A stretch of 64,000 nucleotides of DNA from Peronospora farinosa (GCA_947646735.1 CANTFK010000991.1:556937-620936), one strand, 5' to 3'. Positions 33,501 through 45,161 are shown, counted from the first letter of the stretch. Notes: generated by a model not told the origin, from the letters alone. Numbers and translations: made by a program.

Positions 33501-35002
33501 ACTCTTAAAAAAGTGCTTCACTTGCGCCACGCAGAATTTTAGTCAGCTTCTCGTGTGCAGTGAACGGTAGTTAGTGAAATCAAGACTGACGTATATTGAA
33601 GAGAATTAACTAAATATCACTCCTCCTACTGTTGTGCTAATATGTATTTATTAAATGCCATCTCTATAGATGCGCATCCCTACGTGAGACCTTACATATA
33701 ATTAAGCTTGCTCAATGGCGTAACTTACTGACGTCATTTGATGGCGCCTAGTCCCAGCTGGGCGTCATCCCAATCAATATGAATACACTCAGTGTATATC
33801 ACATACGCAAGGGTCTATTACATGATTTGTCTCAGCCAAGCGACAGGTCTTAAGGTACTACGTACCCTTTTAGGCCTGCCCGTTAAATATCGCATACGAA
33901 ACGGGTGAGTGTTAAGTGTAACGTTTGACCCGTTATACTTGCACCACCCACAGCTTGCATAATCATCCTTGAAACAAGCAAGAGCATTGGATTAACATCA
34001 TGTGCACTTAATGTAGAAGCATTTGTTTCTATTGTTCAATGGACACTTAATGACCAAATTTAAAACCTGCGAACATGACATAGAAGATTCTTACTAATAA
34101 GTTGAATAAAACTAGTCTTCGTCAAAATCGGCTTTCTTTATAGATCATCTTCGCAGCTTAAGTCTTATTGTCATTCAATAACAACAAAATACTTGAAATA
34201 CCATCGAATAGCTAATATTTCGAAAGTAAAATGCTTGCATTAATACAACTGCAGACTTGCGGCGGAATGTCTACGTGGTATTCTTCCGTTGCCTCGTTTA
34301 TCTGTTGCAGTAGCTCCACATAATGCGTAACGTTGTCAGTAATTAAGCCAAGATGGTCTGTTAAAGTCCGCCACGCTGTCCATGAGATGGTCGAGCATTC
34401 TCACCGCGTTAAGCAATTTAAGCGGCACGTGCTTCGTCACACATCACATCAGCGCCGGACATGGTCCAATAGCGGTAACGGCTTAATATAAGGGATAAGT
34501 TGCGAATCGACTGCAATGGAAGGCGTCTTGGGGCGATACGGAGATTCGCTGGGTGTCAACGGAGCCACGCATAGACTGAACTTAATTGGGCAGGCGCTTT
34601 TGGGGTTTGGACGAGACGAACGAAGAAACTATTGGAGTACGCTGTAATATGGAGCTTATTGTACAGCTCATAGCGAATTGATGAAAATGTGACGTTTATA
34701 GTAAGCTCAAAATGAGATGTTCCCATTTGACATTCTGACCAAAAAGGCAGTTGTACGGTGCCCTTTCAAAATGAAAAGTTGATACCCTTTGGATATATAT
34801 AAGAAATATAATATCAGCGTAGACTTAAGGCACTAAAGTATGTCCGTCGGAAAGACAAGTGAATAGTAGCGGAGCTACACAACTTTTTAGCCATAGGAAG
34901 ACTCGTAGGCTGAAAGCCTAGAGAACTAAATTGATTTACGGCTAAAAGCCACTCAGTTCTACGGAACTAATCAAAGGAAACTTAAAAGTTACCTTGTTTT
35001 AA
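33501..35002. other. Non-coding, transposon-like DNA between E0 and element A
   Basis: No coding potential. Short inverted repeats recur (for example GATGGCGCC...GGGCGTCATC near 33740-33768, ATACACTCAGTGTAT near 33783-33797, AGGCTGAAAGCCT near 34908-34920), as in the flanking retroelements, so this is probably LTR or untranslated DNA of another element. No paired LTR could be matched. Element A begins at 35003 with no purine tract before it, consistent with a true 5' insertion boundary. Confidence 0.4.
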
Positions 35003-35467
35003 TGTAACGGGGTGAGCCCGTTACATAATATTGACACTTATTTGAAGTGTCAATAAAAATATTGGTATAACTAATAATATTTGACAATATTACCTTTTCT
35101 TGTAATATTGTTCCTAAATCTCCTTGAAGTTGGAGATGCCCTCTCATTGGTTGATATGGGCCATTATATCAACCAACGCGCTGACCAATGACCGATGGAC
35201 GCGCGCAATGAGTGGAGGGCAAGTTGTCGACATACATAGTTGTAGTTTAATTTAGTTAACATAGGTTATAACAGATTAGTTTTAGTAGATAGCTAACCAT
35301 ATCAAATACAGTTTTCTTTTCCTTCTCAACTAAGCGTTTGTTTGGATGATTCCCTTCCTCTGCTCTCGTGTACGTGAGGTAATTGAGGCACCTGCTTTCA
35401 CTGTCATCAGTGAAGGTAGACTATACTGTTATCAGTATAGTCGGAGGTTGCCCCATTATTTTTTACA
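35003..35467 (+). repeat. 5' LTR of element A (465 bp)
   Basis: Begins TGTAACGGGG and ends TTTTACA, followed by CC and the primer site. It is nearly identical along its length to 50471-50934. It contains short hairpins such as TTGACACTT...AAGTGTCAA (35031-35053) and GACTATACTG...CAGTATAGTC (about 35418-35442). Confidence 0.9.
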
Positions 35468-35469
35468 CC

Positions 35470-35478
35470 TGGTAGCAC
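35470..35478 (+). promoter_or_regulatory. Primer-binding site of element A
   Basis: TGGTAGCAC, two bases after the LTR end, is the position where a tRNA 3' end primes minus-strand DNA synthesis. The same motif is present in E0, C and D, and with one change in B. Confidence 0.7.
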
Positions 35479-35514
35479 TTCGTGGTCCGTTCAGCGACCA
35501 CCGCACCATCCGCT

Positions 35515-36697
35515 ATGGAATCAGCGGGTGATGAACGTCATCACGCAACGCGTGATGATTTCCGCCATTTGAATGATCTCGAATGGAATGCGGTTCAGCG
35601 TATGGCTGAAACCCTCGGCAACCCTGCCGTTGGTGCCATGTTGCTCTCTCTCTTAGCGGAGACGACCAACATGCAACCATCGCCAATTTTATACAACATG
35701 AACTTGACGAAGTTCTAAAGAAACTCACCTTGCTACAGGAGCAAGGTTCTCAACAGATTGACCTGTTGAGAGAACAAGGCGATCAACAAGCTGAATTGTA
35801 GATGCAGCAGGGTGCTCAACAGTATGAACTGTTGAGACAACAGCAGGCTAGTGCTGCTGCTGCCAGGTAGACGTATACACGTCGACCCGAGTCCTTGAAG
35901 ATTGGTGTCTCCACAAGGCAGTCGAAAGCGACTCCTTGTTAAGATGGTTCGTCGAGCTCGACGATGCCATTGAGGCTCGTCGCATCGATGACGATGCGAT
36001 GAAGGTCAGACCCGCCATGTCAAACTTGGCAGGACGTGCCAAAGCTTGGACCTTAGGGCTCAAACTGCACGACCCATACGTTTTCCCACGTATGATGTCT
36101 TCAAGGCGCGGGTCAAACACACGTTTGAACCGCCTCGCACCGAATTCAGGGCTCGGGATGAGATCCTGGATTTGAAACAGGGTAAGCGTAATATACACGC
36201 TTACGCCCAACATGTACGATACCTCGTTTAGTTGTATCGTGCTGACCCCAATCGATGAACACACGCAAATTACTGTGTTCATCAAGGGTCTGACAGATGG
36301 TCTTGTCAAGACCAACCTGTTTCGCTTGGAACTAGAATCGCTGGATCAAGCGATCTCTGCAGTGGAACAGGAGGACTTTAGCCTACAACAGGCTCACGTC
36401 CACTCGGGGTCCTATCGTCCACCGAGACGACAGCAGGGCGGAGGTCCAGAACCAATGGATCTATCCTATGTAGAGAGCGAGCGACCTCGTTCTCCAGGGT
36501 ACAAGCGATTGCAAAAGTGCAATCGCTGTCAAAAGATGGACCACTACTCTTATGGGTGTAGTGCCCCACGCCCAGTCTCTCGTAACACTGGGAGTGACGA
36601 TCTTCCGTCTGCCAAGAAGGGCCAGAGACGTGGGTCCCATGTTGCTGCAATATCGCAACAACGTGGTAGACCATCAAAAAACGGTCGGGGTCAGTAG
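35515..36697 (+). pseudogene. Element A gag, frameshifted
   Basis: Starts MESAGDERHHATRDDFRHL. A Gln-rich repeat region follows (QQ-x2-LL-RQQ), then a capsid-like block (LLRWFVELDDAIEARRIDD, MSNLAGRAKAWTLGLKLHD). The knuckle is CNRCQKMDHYSYGC near 36519-36560. The frame shifts after KLHDPYVFP (about 36085) and near a TAG at about 36229; TAG/TAA codons also lie in the Gln-rich part (for example 35799). Element B carries the capsid shift and the later TAG at the same places. Confidence 0.75.
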
Positions 36698-36820
36698 GGG
36701 CGGAGCGCCCTACTGATCCAGCAACGTCAAGAGAGTTCGCGGGACTCTTGACGAAGATTTCTCCTAGCACACAATCACTGTGTTGCCGCTCCCAGTGATG
36801 AGGTATCCCTCATCACCTCG

Positions 36821-37363
36821 AAGATCGAAGTGACAAAGAACATGTCACTTCGTGCCCTAATTGATTGTGGGGCTTCAAACAACTTTGTTCGACGCCAATC
36901 GCTAGATGATCATAGGCTCAAACATGTTGAGCGCGAGACCCCTCCAACGAGGATGACGGTGCGCCTTGCAACAGGCGCATCCGTAACAGTAAAGAAACGT
37001 GTAGTGGGAATTCACTACACGCTTGAAGGTAAAAAGTGCGATGATGATTTCATCGTACTTGATCTGGATGAAAAATTTGATGTCATCCTAGGATTACCAT
37101 GGCTCAGAAGGTACGAGCCACGGGTCAGCTGGCAGCATCGAACCGTGAAGATGCCTGCCCCTTGTTCATCAGATGGCCATCTGATGAACGTCTTGGAGCG
37201 TTCACAAGCGTGTGAATGTGCTACGAGTGAGTGCGATGGCCTCACTTGTGGTCCGGTCGCTAGTACGACTGCACAAGAACTCAGTGTGACAAACAGTCAC
37301 GCTGTGGAGCAAGCTGCCGGCGGCTGTGCACAAGCACAGGCAACACCGAAGGTCCACCTGTAG
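36821..37363 (+). pseudogene. Element A retropepsin
   Basis: An open 178-codon piece containing LIDCGASNNFVRRQ, so the usual D-S/T-G active-site triplet reads D-C-G, and the downstream block FDVILGLPWLRRYEPRVSW, typical of Ty3/gypsy proteases. The same Cys occurs in element B. The domain is intact as a frame but is separated from gag and RT by stops. Confidence 0.75.
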
Positions 37364-37654
37364 AATAAGTCGAGTGGACCGGGACATGAATGCTCGCCTA
37401 GAGGGCAGCATTCACCGAAGAGTAAACCGGTTGCCCAGAAGCGGCAACACGGTAATCCTAGATCAACTGGAGAGTTGATCGTAGAGGATCTCGCTGTGGT
37501 TGCGCCACCACAGCTATAGGAAGTCGATGGAACAAGTTCCATCGAGCCTGCGGGAATAAGTGACCCCAGGAAACAATCACTGAGGGAATAAGTCCCCAGT
37601 GCCCTGAGGAAATAAACTCCCAGGAAGTAATCGAGATGTTGAACGTCTTGGTTA

Positions 37655-39501
37655 ATGACGGATCAAGCGTTAGGCTCTTATACGCTTGATCTGATCGCGC
37701 CTCCGAAGCTAACTTCGGAGATAACTCAGTTGCCTGCGCTAGAACCTAAAAGGTTCTTGCGTGATCTGCGTAGTGGCAAAGTCAAGCATATCTGTGTGCT
37801 CGTCGCAGAGGACGAGTACATGACTGACATTCGGTCAGCAACAGTTTTTGCCGAGAACGAACGGGTTCTCAGCAGCTCATCAATGGACGAGAGTGTCCTT
37901 GATGAGAAGACTCGGATTGAGCGATATACATCACAATCCTGGGAGTCACTGAAGTCAAATCCTTTGTATAAGGATTTGATCGAATTCAAGGATGTATTCC
38001 CTGAATCCGTTTCGTGCGAGTTACCTAAGGATAAAGGTACTCGACACGAGATCGACCTAGTTCGAGGCACAAAATATTGTGTCATGAAGCAGTGGCCACT
38101 GCCTCGGGAACAGGTCGAGGCGATCGACAAGTTCTTTGCCGATCGCCTAGCAGCGGGCCATGTGAGGGAGTCAACTTCACCTCACAGCTCTCCGACCTTC
38201 TGTGTGCGCAAGGCCACAGGAGGGTGGTGGATAGTACACACGTTCAACAAGTTGAACGCTGCAACGATACCGGCGCAAACGCCAATACCGAGAAAGGAAA
38301 TAATAGATGGTATGTCTAGGAGTACCATCTTTTCGTCCATGGATCTGATGGATTGTTTCTATCAGATCCTAATGCGTGAACGGGACACCCCGTACACAGC
38401 AGTGAGCACTCCCAGTGGTATGCTCTGGGAATGGTTGGTAATAACGCAAGGGCTTAGTAATGCACCAGCCACATTAAATAGATGTGTTTCACATCATTGA
38501 GACCGGTGCGCGAATTCACACCGAGTTACTTCGATGATGTGTTCGTCCATAGTCGGGCTATGGACGGGAAAACAGACGTGGAAGTCCATAGACTCCACGT
38601 CCTTAAGGTTCTTACACTTATGCGAGAGCATAAGTTGTACGCCAACCTCAAGAAGTGTATATTCGCAGCTAGCGAAATACCACTTCTTGGGTGCATCGTA
38701 GGAAAGAACGGCGTACGCCCTGATCCAGAGAAGATCAAAGCGATCACCGACTGGCCAGTGCCAGTCGATGTCAAGGGACTAAGGAAGTTCCTTGGGCTAG
38801 CGGCGTACTTGCACAAGTACTCGCGCAGTTACGCCGAAATGACAGTACATCAAACTTTTTTACTCAAGAAAAATGAAAAGTGGAATTGGAACGCTGATTG
38901 TCAGCGTTCCTTTGAACGTATCAAGCAAAGCTTGTTGCAATCTCCAGTATTGGCGATTGCCGATCAAGACAGACCATTTCATGTGGTCTTTGACGCCAGA
39001 GATTTTGCAATCGGCTGTGCACTGATGTAATATGATACAGACGGCGCAGAGCGTGTCGTCTGTTATCAATCGCGTCAGCTGCAACCGGCCGAGCGCAATT
39101 AACCGGTGCATGAAAAGGAACGCCTTGCCATAAAGTATGCACTGGCTAAGTTTCGCGTCTATCTCTTAGGAGATAGACAGTTCATTGTATATACAGACCA
39201 TGCGTCACTACTCACGGCTGTAAACAGTCCACACCTCTCGCAACGAATGGCGAGATGGTTGTCGTTATTCGCGGAGTACAACTTCTCCGTGGAGTATAAA
39301 CCGGGAAGACTTAACGTCGTCGCAGATGCTCCCGCCGATGCTCTTTCACGTCGGCCTGACCTAGAGCCGACTGTTCAATCCGACAGTGATGTGAACACCA
39401 CTGTCGCCACGCTGAGTACCAGCGTCTTGTCGTCGAGTTTACTCGACAACATTAGAATGGCATGCGCTCAAGATAATGATCTTGTACGCCTGATGGAGTA
39501 A
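37655..39501 (+). pseudogene. Element A reverse transcriptase and RNase H, interrupted
   Basis: RT motifs in order: KQWPLPREQVEAIDKFF, SPHSSPTFCVRKATGGW, STIFSSMDLMDCFYQILMR, MLWEWLVITQGLSNAPAT, then after a frameshift (about 38490) PSYFDDVFVHSRAMDGK with the catalytic F-D-D. KFLGLAAYLHKYSRSY marks the connection, and RNase H follows (FHVVFDARDFAIGCALM and VYTDHASLL). Stops include a TAA at 39028 and a TAA at 39100-39102, where the conserved ERNYPVH motif should have Tyr. B shares the second stop exactly. A short in-frame insertion in the ADALSRRPD motif (reading ADAPADALSRRPD) is also shared with B. Confidence 0.85.
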
Positions 39502-41041
39502 CTCAAGGACCCATCCACGCAAGCTAAGAAGCGCTTGCCTTCCATGTATGGATCTTGTATGGATCGATACACCCAGCGGGACGGCTTACTGTATTACACA
39601 GCCGTCAACAACGACACGCCTCGTGTCGTTGTACCGCCACAACATAATCTCAGATTACGGATCATGTTTGAATGTCACGATGCACCAATAAGTGGGCATC
39701 GCGGCAGTGAGAAGAATTACCTCACGGTCAGTCGCGACTTTTACTGGCCACGCCAGTATAAGTTCGTGCGCAAGTACGTGCGTGCTTGCGAGGTGTGTTA
39801 ACGAGTGAAGCCTAGTCCTTTACTCCGTGCACCATTGCAGCCTCTACCTGTTCCGGCAGAGTGCTGGGAGTCCGTCTCAATGGACTTCGTCTTTGGGTTT
39901 CCCAAAGACGCTCACGGGAATAATGGTATTCTCGTGTTTGTAGGCAGGTTCAGCAAATGTACATCTTGTTGCTGTACCTGAGTCGATCACAGCAGAGGGC
40001 TGTGCTCGAGTGTTTATCGTTAAAATCTTTCGATTGCACGGTTTACCCCGTGAACTTGTGTCCGATAGGGACCCCCGGTTCACGGCTGAGTTTTGGCGTT
40101 CCGTGTTCCAAACACTTGGAAGACGGCTCGCTATGTCTACTTCTGACCATCCAGAAACTGATGGTCAGACTGAACGCGCCAACCGCGTCCTCGAAGAGAT
40201 ACTTCGAGGGTACGTCCACTCGTTTACGAGTTGGAGTGAGTTCTTGTCAATGGTCGAATTCGCCATCAACAACTCCGTGCATGCGTCTACGACGCATACA
40301 CCGTTCTACGTGAATGGCCTTCGCCATCCACGTGTCCCCACCTTAGTAGAGGGTGACTCTAATTTTAAGGGGGGGAGGGACTCGCTCGAGCGAGAACTAA
40401 TCTGGCTCTTGCTCATCACGCGACGACGTTATCGTCGACGCGAAAGTAACTGAAGTCGTACCATTCGACTTCGGTGAAGAGGAAGAAAGTAAGAGCGATG
40501 ACGCTCTTACTGATAACGATGCTGAAGATATCAGCATTGTTCGAGGTATCACAAGTGAGAACAGTAATGTTCTCGCTGAATTAGTAACCGATATCTCTGC
40601 AGTGCATTCACAATGCACTGCAGACAAAAGCAACGAGTCAGCTGAGGATTTCCTGCTGACTCGTGAAGCGGTAGTCCGTTTCGTGCAAGACTCCATCTCG
40701 GAAGCGGTGGATAAGCAAAAACAAAACGCAGACAATAGTGGAAGGGAAAATGCTCAGACATTTATTGAAGGTGATTTAGTTTTACTGTCAACAGTAAACC
40801 TACCTAAGCATGTAGTGACTAACGTGGGCAGCATAAATTGTTGCCCAAATACATCGGCCCGTTTCGTGTATTGCGCCGCGTAGGCAACGCATACACGATT
40901 GAGTTGCCACGCAGGATGCGTACGCATCCTACGTTTTACGTGGGACGTCTTCGTCCGTACGTTCAGTACGCGGCTTCTTCGAGCGACGAAGATAGCCATT
41001 ACTCTCAAGAATCTCCTTCAGATTCTGGTTTCACGATCTAG
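39502..41041 (+). pseudogene. Element A integrase, interrupted
   Basis: The zinc-binding region reads HDAPISGHRG ... RACEVC and then meets a TAA where Gln is expected. The catalytic core has SMDFVFGF, SDRDPRFTAEFWRSV and TDGQTERANRVLEE (the D, D and E of the DD35E triad) in shifted frames. The C-terminal GPF-like module reads PKYIGPFRVLRRVGNAYTIEL and FYVGRLRPYVQY near 40840-40970. Integrases insert element cDNA; this one is broken at several places. Confidence 0.8.
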
Positions 41042-41092
41042 GCTCGATACCTGGTCGTGTAGAGATGAGATCGTCCCATGATATCGGACGAT

Positions 41093-41461
41093 CTACTGAC
41101 GAGCTGTCGCCAGCTCGTTACTTAGAGAATGAAGTCGCCGTTCATTCTCCAACAGTGCGACAGCATTTTCTGCCCGAGACTTCTCATGGTCAAACCCAAG
41201 CTGTCGCATAATTTCCTCTAAGCGGCGACGCTTATCCCGTTCGTGATCAAAATCACAACGTATCTCACGAGTTACACGGACAAACCCGTCTAACTCAGCA
41301 GACAAGTCCGATGAAAGAATCGGATAGGGTTTTCCCTCCACCACCGCATCCGCTGGTGGACTCTCATGGCAGGAAGTGCTTCCTCGTGGAACGCTTTCTA
41401 AATCACCGCGAGGTGAAGGGAAGTCGAACGAGTTATCTCGTCCGGTGGCGTGGCTATCCAC
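41093..41461 (-). CDS. Antisense coiled-coil ORF in element A (aORF2)
   Basis: Minus-strand frame of 122 codons between integrase and chromodomain, where the sense strand has stops. Residues 60-122 look like a genuine coiled coil: FDHERDKRRRLEEIMRQLG then KSRAENAVALLENERRLHSL. Element B keeps the same frame over 154 codons with mostly substitutions, not stops. Family 2 has an antisense coiled-coil frame at the equivalent place (43558-43818). Whether it is expressed, or spliced to the downstream antisense ORF, is unknown. Confidence 0.45.
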   Translation of the reverse strand: MDSHATGRDNSFDFPSPRGDLESVPRGSTSCHESPPADAVVEGKPYPILSSDLSAELDGFVRVTREIRCDFDHERDKRRRLEEIMRQLGFDHEKSRAENAVALLENERRLHSLSNELATARQ

Positions 41462-41628
41462 CTTCGGCGGATAGCTGGGAACCTCGGGACCAACCGATGT
41501 CCGACGTTCCCGGCCTTGTCGAACAGTACGACAGGGGACACCCGATGGTGAAGAAGTACCATCGGAAAAAGAGCGCCCAGCGCGCTCGTAAAGGGATTAC
41601 AAAGTATCAATCCCTTCACGCATATTAG
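41311..41628 (+). pseudogene. Element A chromodomain
   Basis: An open piece with VERFLNHREVKGSRTSYLVR followed by WRGYPPSADSWEP, the aromatic cage and W-x-P pattern of retroelement chromodomains. Such domains steer integration to particular chromatin. An upstream TAA near 41290 cuts it off from the integrase frame in both A and B. Its end overlaps the end of the antisense ORF by about 32 bp, tail to tail. Confidence 0.8.
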
Positions 41629-41998
41629 AAGAGATGCGAGCTCTCCGCCAGGGTTCAGTAAGGAGGTATGCCTCCTTAGGCGCTCTTGACGAGGTGCTCA
41701 AGCACCCCGGGCATGGGTCGCCCCAAGAGAGGAATAACTGGCCTGCCTCTCTAGATAACCGGTGCAAACGATAGCATGCACCGGACGTACTTCGTTTCTC
41801 AAACTTATTGCGGCTAGCAAACAGTCTTTGAAACCAAGCCTCTTTCCCAACGTTTAAGGCGTTGGTGATAAACGCGTTCCAAGATTGGAGGAACGCGTCG
41901 GCCTCACGCTTCTTGTGTGGGTAATACCATCGATGTTCAAGAAACACATCGATGTAATAGTCGTTCTCAGTGCGAAAGTTCTTCGCACTGGCGTCAAG
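41597..41998 (-). pseudogene. Antisense ORF of element A (aORF1), C-terminal part
   Basis: Minus-strand frame continuing the N-terminal part at 49683-50371 once element C and one TCAAG copy are removed: 689 + 397 nt make 362 codons with the frame preserved. Residues visible here include NFRTENDYYIDVFLEHRWYY, SWNAFITNALN, WFQRLFASRN and a C-x2-C motif (PCPGCLST). The protein family is unrecognised. It resembles the antisense ORF of element C in length, position and motif order. Confidence 0.6.
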
Positions 41999-42341
41999 TG
42001 TAACGGGGCTAGAACGTACCGTCACTAGCTTACACGCGCGCTTGAGGAAGACTCAAGCCCAAGTATTAGGTATTAAGTAAATTTAACTCTGATTTTTATG
42101 TTTGGTTTTAATTCGTACTAATTACGAAGATTTTAGTCGTAATAAATACGACAGTGTTCCCGCCTTTCGGGAACCACACAATTTCAGGTTGATTTATCAT
42201 TGGTCCATATTGGGGACTTTTAGGCCCCAATAATAAACCAATAATAAATTGCCACGCTGTGCCCGCTATTCGGGCCCAGCACCTGTCTACATATGTATTT
42301 GTTTATTTGTGTTAACTATGTGTGTAATGTAGCCCATTACA
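41999..42341 (-). repeat. 3' LTR of element C
   Basis: On the plus strand begins TGTAACGGGG and ends GCCCATTACA. About 98% identical by eye to 49343-49682; differences include one- or two-base indels and a few substitutions. It contains strong hairpins (GAAGATTTTAGTCG flanks, CCCGCCTTTCGGG at 42159-42171). Confidence 0.9.
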
Positions 42342-42354
42342 TCATCCCCTTCTC
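42342..42354 (-). promoter_or_regulatory. Polypurine tract of element C
   Basis: Minus strand reads GAGAAGGGGATGA directly before the 3' LTR, the position where plus-strand DNA synthesis is primed. Confidence 0.65.
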
Positions 42355-42493
42355 ATGACAGCACTCACCAACCGTGAGTGCTCAACTGTCGAAAACCCAT
42401 CGCTCACAAACGAACAAGCAATGTCCGGAGACCCAACACCCAATCCAGCAGCACTCCCAAGCACACATCAGAGGGAGTGCAACAACCAGCATC

Positions 42494-42916
42494 ATGGCGC
42501 GGCAGCTCATACCTTGGTCACTGTACGACTTGTCCGGAGCTCACGCTCCGGACTCGCTGGACACGATGCGGGACTACTTCCGCCGATTTCGAAAACTGCG
42601 CGGGAAAGGTCTTGATGGAATCGAGCATGAAGCTCTACAACGTTCTTGGTGTGCCTTCATCCAACGTTGGAATCGGATGCTCGAGGATGGTAGCAGCTTC
42701 CAATTATGGCTCGCCAATCGAGAGGAGCTTCGCGCCGATCACTCCATCGGCGCGCTACGCGAAAGAGTGTGTGAGGATGCTTGGAATGAGGACCGCCTCT
42801 GCTTCGTCCATGTCAATGAAGGATGCCAATCTTGTGACTCGACTCCACGCCCAACTCATGACGAATGGCGACGACACATCGCTGAGTGTCCACTCAGTGA
42901 TCGCGAACGAAGTTGA
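42494..42916 (+). CDS. Antisense ORF of element C (aORF1 of family 2)
   Basis: Runs opposite to element C, between chromodomain and 3' LTR. From the ATG at 42494 it gives 140 residues; the frame is open upstream to 42374. Landmarks are RQLIPWSLYDLSG, SWCAFIQRWN, FQLWLANREEL and a C-x2-C motif (GCQSCDSTPRP). These align in the same order with the family-1 antisense ORF (FPIPLFDASKL, SWNAFITNALN, WFQRLFASRN, PCPGCLST). There are no stops, although the sense frames of this element are full of them. Nothing recognisable as enzyme or structural domain; the Cys pair could bind metal. Confidence 0.6.
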   Translation: MARQLIPWSLYDLSGAHAPDSLDTMRDYFRRFRKLRGKGLDGIEHEALQRSWCAFIQRWNRMLEDGSSFQLWLANREELRADHSIGALRERVCEDAWNEDRLCFVHVNEGCQSCDSTPRPTHDEWRRHIAECPLSDRERS

Positions 42917-43123
42917 ATTGCAAAGTATGAGCGAAGTCTGAGCGAACGGAGGAAGCGCAGTTATTCGTGGTGCGCCTCGCTGGCAGCACCACTCGCGACA
43001 GCGGAGTCAATCTCCGCGGAATCATCAGCGCAGGGCAGCGACACGTTCGCCTGCCCGTCCTGCTGCGCGATTCTCGCCTCGCAATCGTGATAATATGTGT
43101 TCACGACATCGTTCTCATTCGCG

Positions 43124-43470
43124 TCATCGTTTCACGTCATCGTTCTCGTTCACGACATCGTTCTCGTTCGCGTCATCGTTCTCGTTCTCGACGACGTGGA
43201 TCTCCTTACCGCTCTCGTTTGTCACGAGAGCGTTCGCGTGCTCGCCCGCATTGGAATAGCCCGACTTCGTGGCTTCATACGACAGAACCACATCTGGAAC
43301 GTCACGAAGGAGCGAGGAACGTGGTTCCCATGTATCCTGCTCGGGAGGGAATCCAAGCCAACGTACTCGGTACCTGCGCACGGATGGAACCGCGCGCTTC
43401 TCATGAGCCGACTGCAGTGCTGGTTGGTGGAGGGTCCTCGTGACCCACAATGCGGTCTACAATCCAGCGC
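43124..43470 (-). pseudogene. Element C chromodomain region
   Basis: Minus-strand frame with RRYRVRWLGFPPEQDTWEP, a chromodomain core, preceded in another frame by a segment reading GQVRWIVDRIVGHEDPP, so one frameshift lies near 43430. The tail is a degenerate acidic repeat of Glu-Asn-Asp units encoded by tandem GTTCTCG/GTCATC-type repeats (43096-43190). Confidence 0.7.
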
Positions 43471-43557
43471 ACCTGTCCCTCCGCGTCAACAAGCGGAGGA
43501 GGGCCCTCGCGATGATAATGCTGGCGTTCTGGTTGCCAGGACGATGTTGATCAGGCC

Positions 43558-43818
43558 GTGAACATAGCTGCCGATGCTCAGCTGGAGGCTGAGGCTGCCA
43601 GTGAACGTGCTGCCCAGGCAGAGAAGACTGCGAGTGAGAACCGACAGTCGAACCGTGAACTGCTCGAACGGATAAGGGTTCTGGAGCGCCAGGTGCTTGG
43701 TCAGGTTAAAACGGGATCGAGGCCCCGCCCCATGTCATCGGCGCGTCGAGCACGACGGGAAGGCCGTTCGACTTACGAACCCCTGAAGCCGGCGTCGGAG
43801 CCAAACCGTGAAGCGTAG
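43558..43818 (+). CDS. Antisense coiled-coil ORF in element C (aORF2 of family 2)
   Basis: Plus-strand frame of 86 codons opposite the integrase-chromodomain linker of element C. Residues 7-45 are a clear coiled coil: EAEAASERAAQAEKTASENR then ELLERIRVLERQVL. The last third is antisense to the integrase C-terminus and Arg-rich. Position and coiled-coil character match the antisense frame at 41093-41461 in family 1. Expression is not shown. Confidence 0.4.
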   Translation: MNIAADAQLEAEAASERAAQAEKTASENRQSNRELLERIRVLERQVLGQVKTGSRPRPMSSARRARREGRSTYEPLKPASEPNREA

Positions 43819-45125
43819 CCGGACGATATTCCTTCAGCCGCCCGACATAGAATGTCGGGTGGAGTCGCAGTGAAGAGGGGACGTCGAGTGTATAAAGCGT
43901 CGCCAATTGCCTTCAGAACCTTGAATGGACCGATGAAGCGTGGCGCGAGTTTACTCGCGCCCAGATAGTGACCGCTGAATCCCTTAAACCTTCCGTAGAT
44001 AATAATACACGGTCACCTTTCTCAAACTTGCTCATGTTCTTTCTGCCATGTTTGTCAGCGTTCTCCTTCTGTTGGTCTACAGCAGTTTGTAGTGCGTCGC
44101 GTACAAACCGGGTGATGGCTTGACGTTGGAGTATAAATTCCGACACGGCCATGTCATCAATTGGTCGCGCCGACTCAATCGGCGCGTAGTTGGCAGTAGG
44201 GGAACGCTTACCCGAAGACGGGTCAATCAATGTCTGCGCAGTCCATCGAGCTAATGGGGACGCCACGTCTGATGGCGTCAAAGTGGCCGTTTTTGCCTTG
44301 GATCGGGTTACTGCATTCGCGCTCAAAATACCGTGAGCTGCACTCGATCCTTCTTTATCACCTTTATCCCCCCCAGAGTGGAGCCACTAGGTGTTGTGGG
44401 TCGCCCCACGGCCAGGAGAGTAGGAACGCGAGGGTGACGAGCCGAATTCACAAAAAATGGCGTCAACCCTGTTGACGCGTGTACGGCGTTGTTGAGTGCG
44501 AACTCAGCGAGTGGTAAAAATGCACTCCAACTCGTGAATGACGTAGCGTAACTTCGAAGAACGTCTTCGAGGACTCGGTTCACGCGCTCGGTTTGCCCAT
44601 CCGTTTCCGGATGGACCGCAGTCGACATCAGCAGTTTTGTCCCGAGGAGCTCGAAAAGTGACGTCCAAAATGCGGACGTAAATCGCGGATCACGGTCCGA
44701 AACAATGTTTTCTGGAAGTCCATGATGGCGGAACACCGCGTCGATGAAGTGCGCCGCGGTCTCTGCCGCGGTGATCTTAGCGTGAATAGGCACGAGATGT
44801 GTCATCTTGCTGATTCTGTTAACAAAGACCAAGATGCCGTTCGAGCTTGGCTATCGGGGGCAAGCCCGAAGATGAAATCCATCGAAACTGATCTCCAGGC
44901 CTCTGCTGCAATTGGCAACGATCGCAAGGGAGCTTGTGACGATGGTGATGGCTTCACACGCTGGCATATTTCGCACGTTCGGATCCAGTTGCGTACCCAC
45001 TTGTACATGTGGGGCCAGAAGAAGTCTCGAGACACAGCCATTTAGGCCGCGAAAGTCTTTTCGCGGCCTAAATGGCCGCCAGCAGGAGCATCGTGATACT
45101 CGTGAATGATTCTTGCACGCAAATC
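43706..45125 (-). pseudogene. Element C integrase, interrupted
   Basis: The zinc-binding region is split by a TAA inside a 32-bp palindrome (45041-45072). The rest follows in order: VSRDFFWPHMYKWVRNWIRT, CEICQRVKPSPSSQ, SDRDPRFTSAFWTSLFELLG and TDGQTERVNRVLEDVL (the second Asp and the Glu of the catalytic triad). The core is open over 169 codons (44323-44832). The C-terminal module has HPTFYVGRLKEYRP near 43850. Confidence 0.8.
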
Positions 45126-45161
45126 CATGTCATTGGCAATCACCGTGCGAGGAGAATCGAA

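Noticed and set aside
42967..43443. Plus-strand Arg/Ser-repeat frame resembling an SR protein
   Set aside because: The RS pattern is explained by tandem DNA repeats antisense to the acidic chromodomain tail of element C; two other frames show equally regular repeats.
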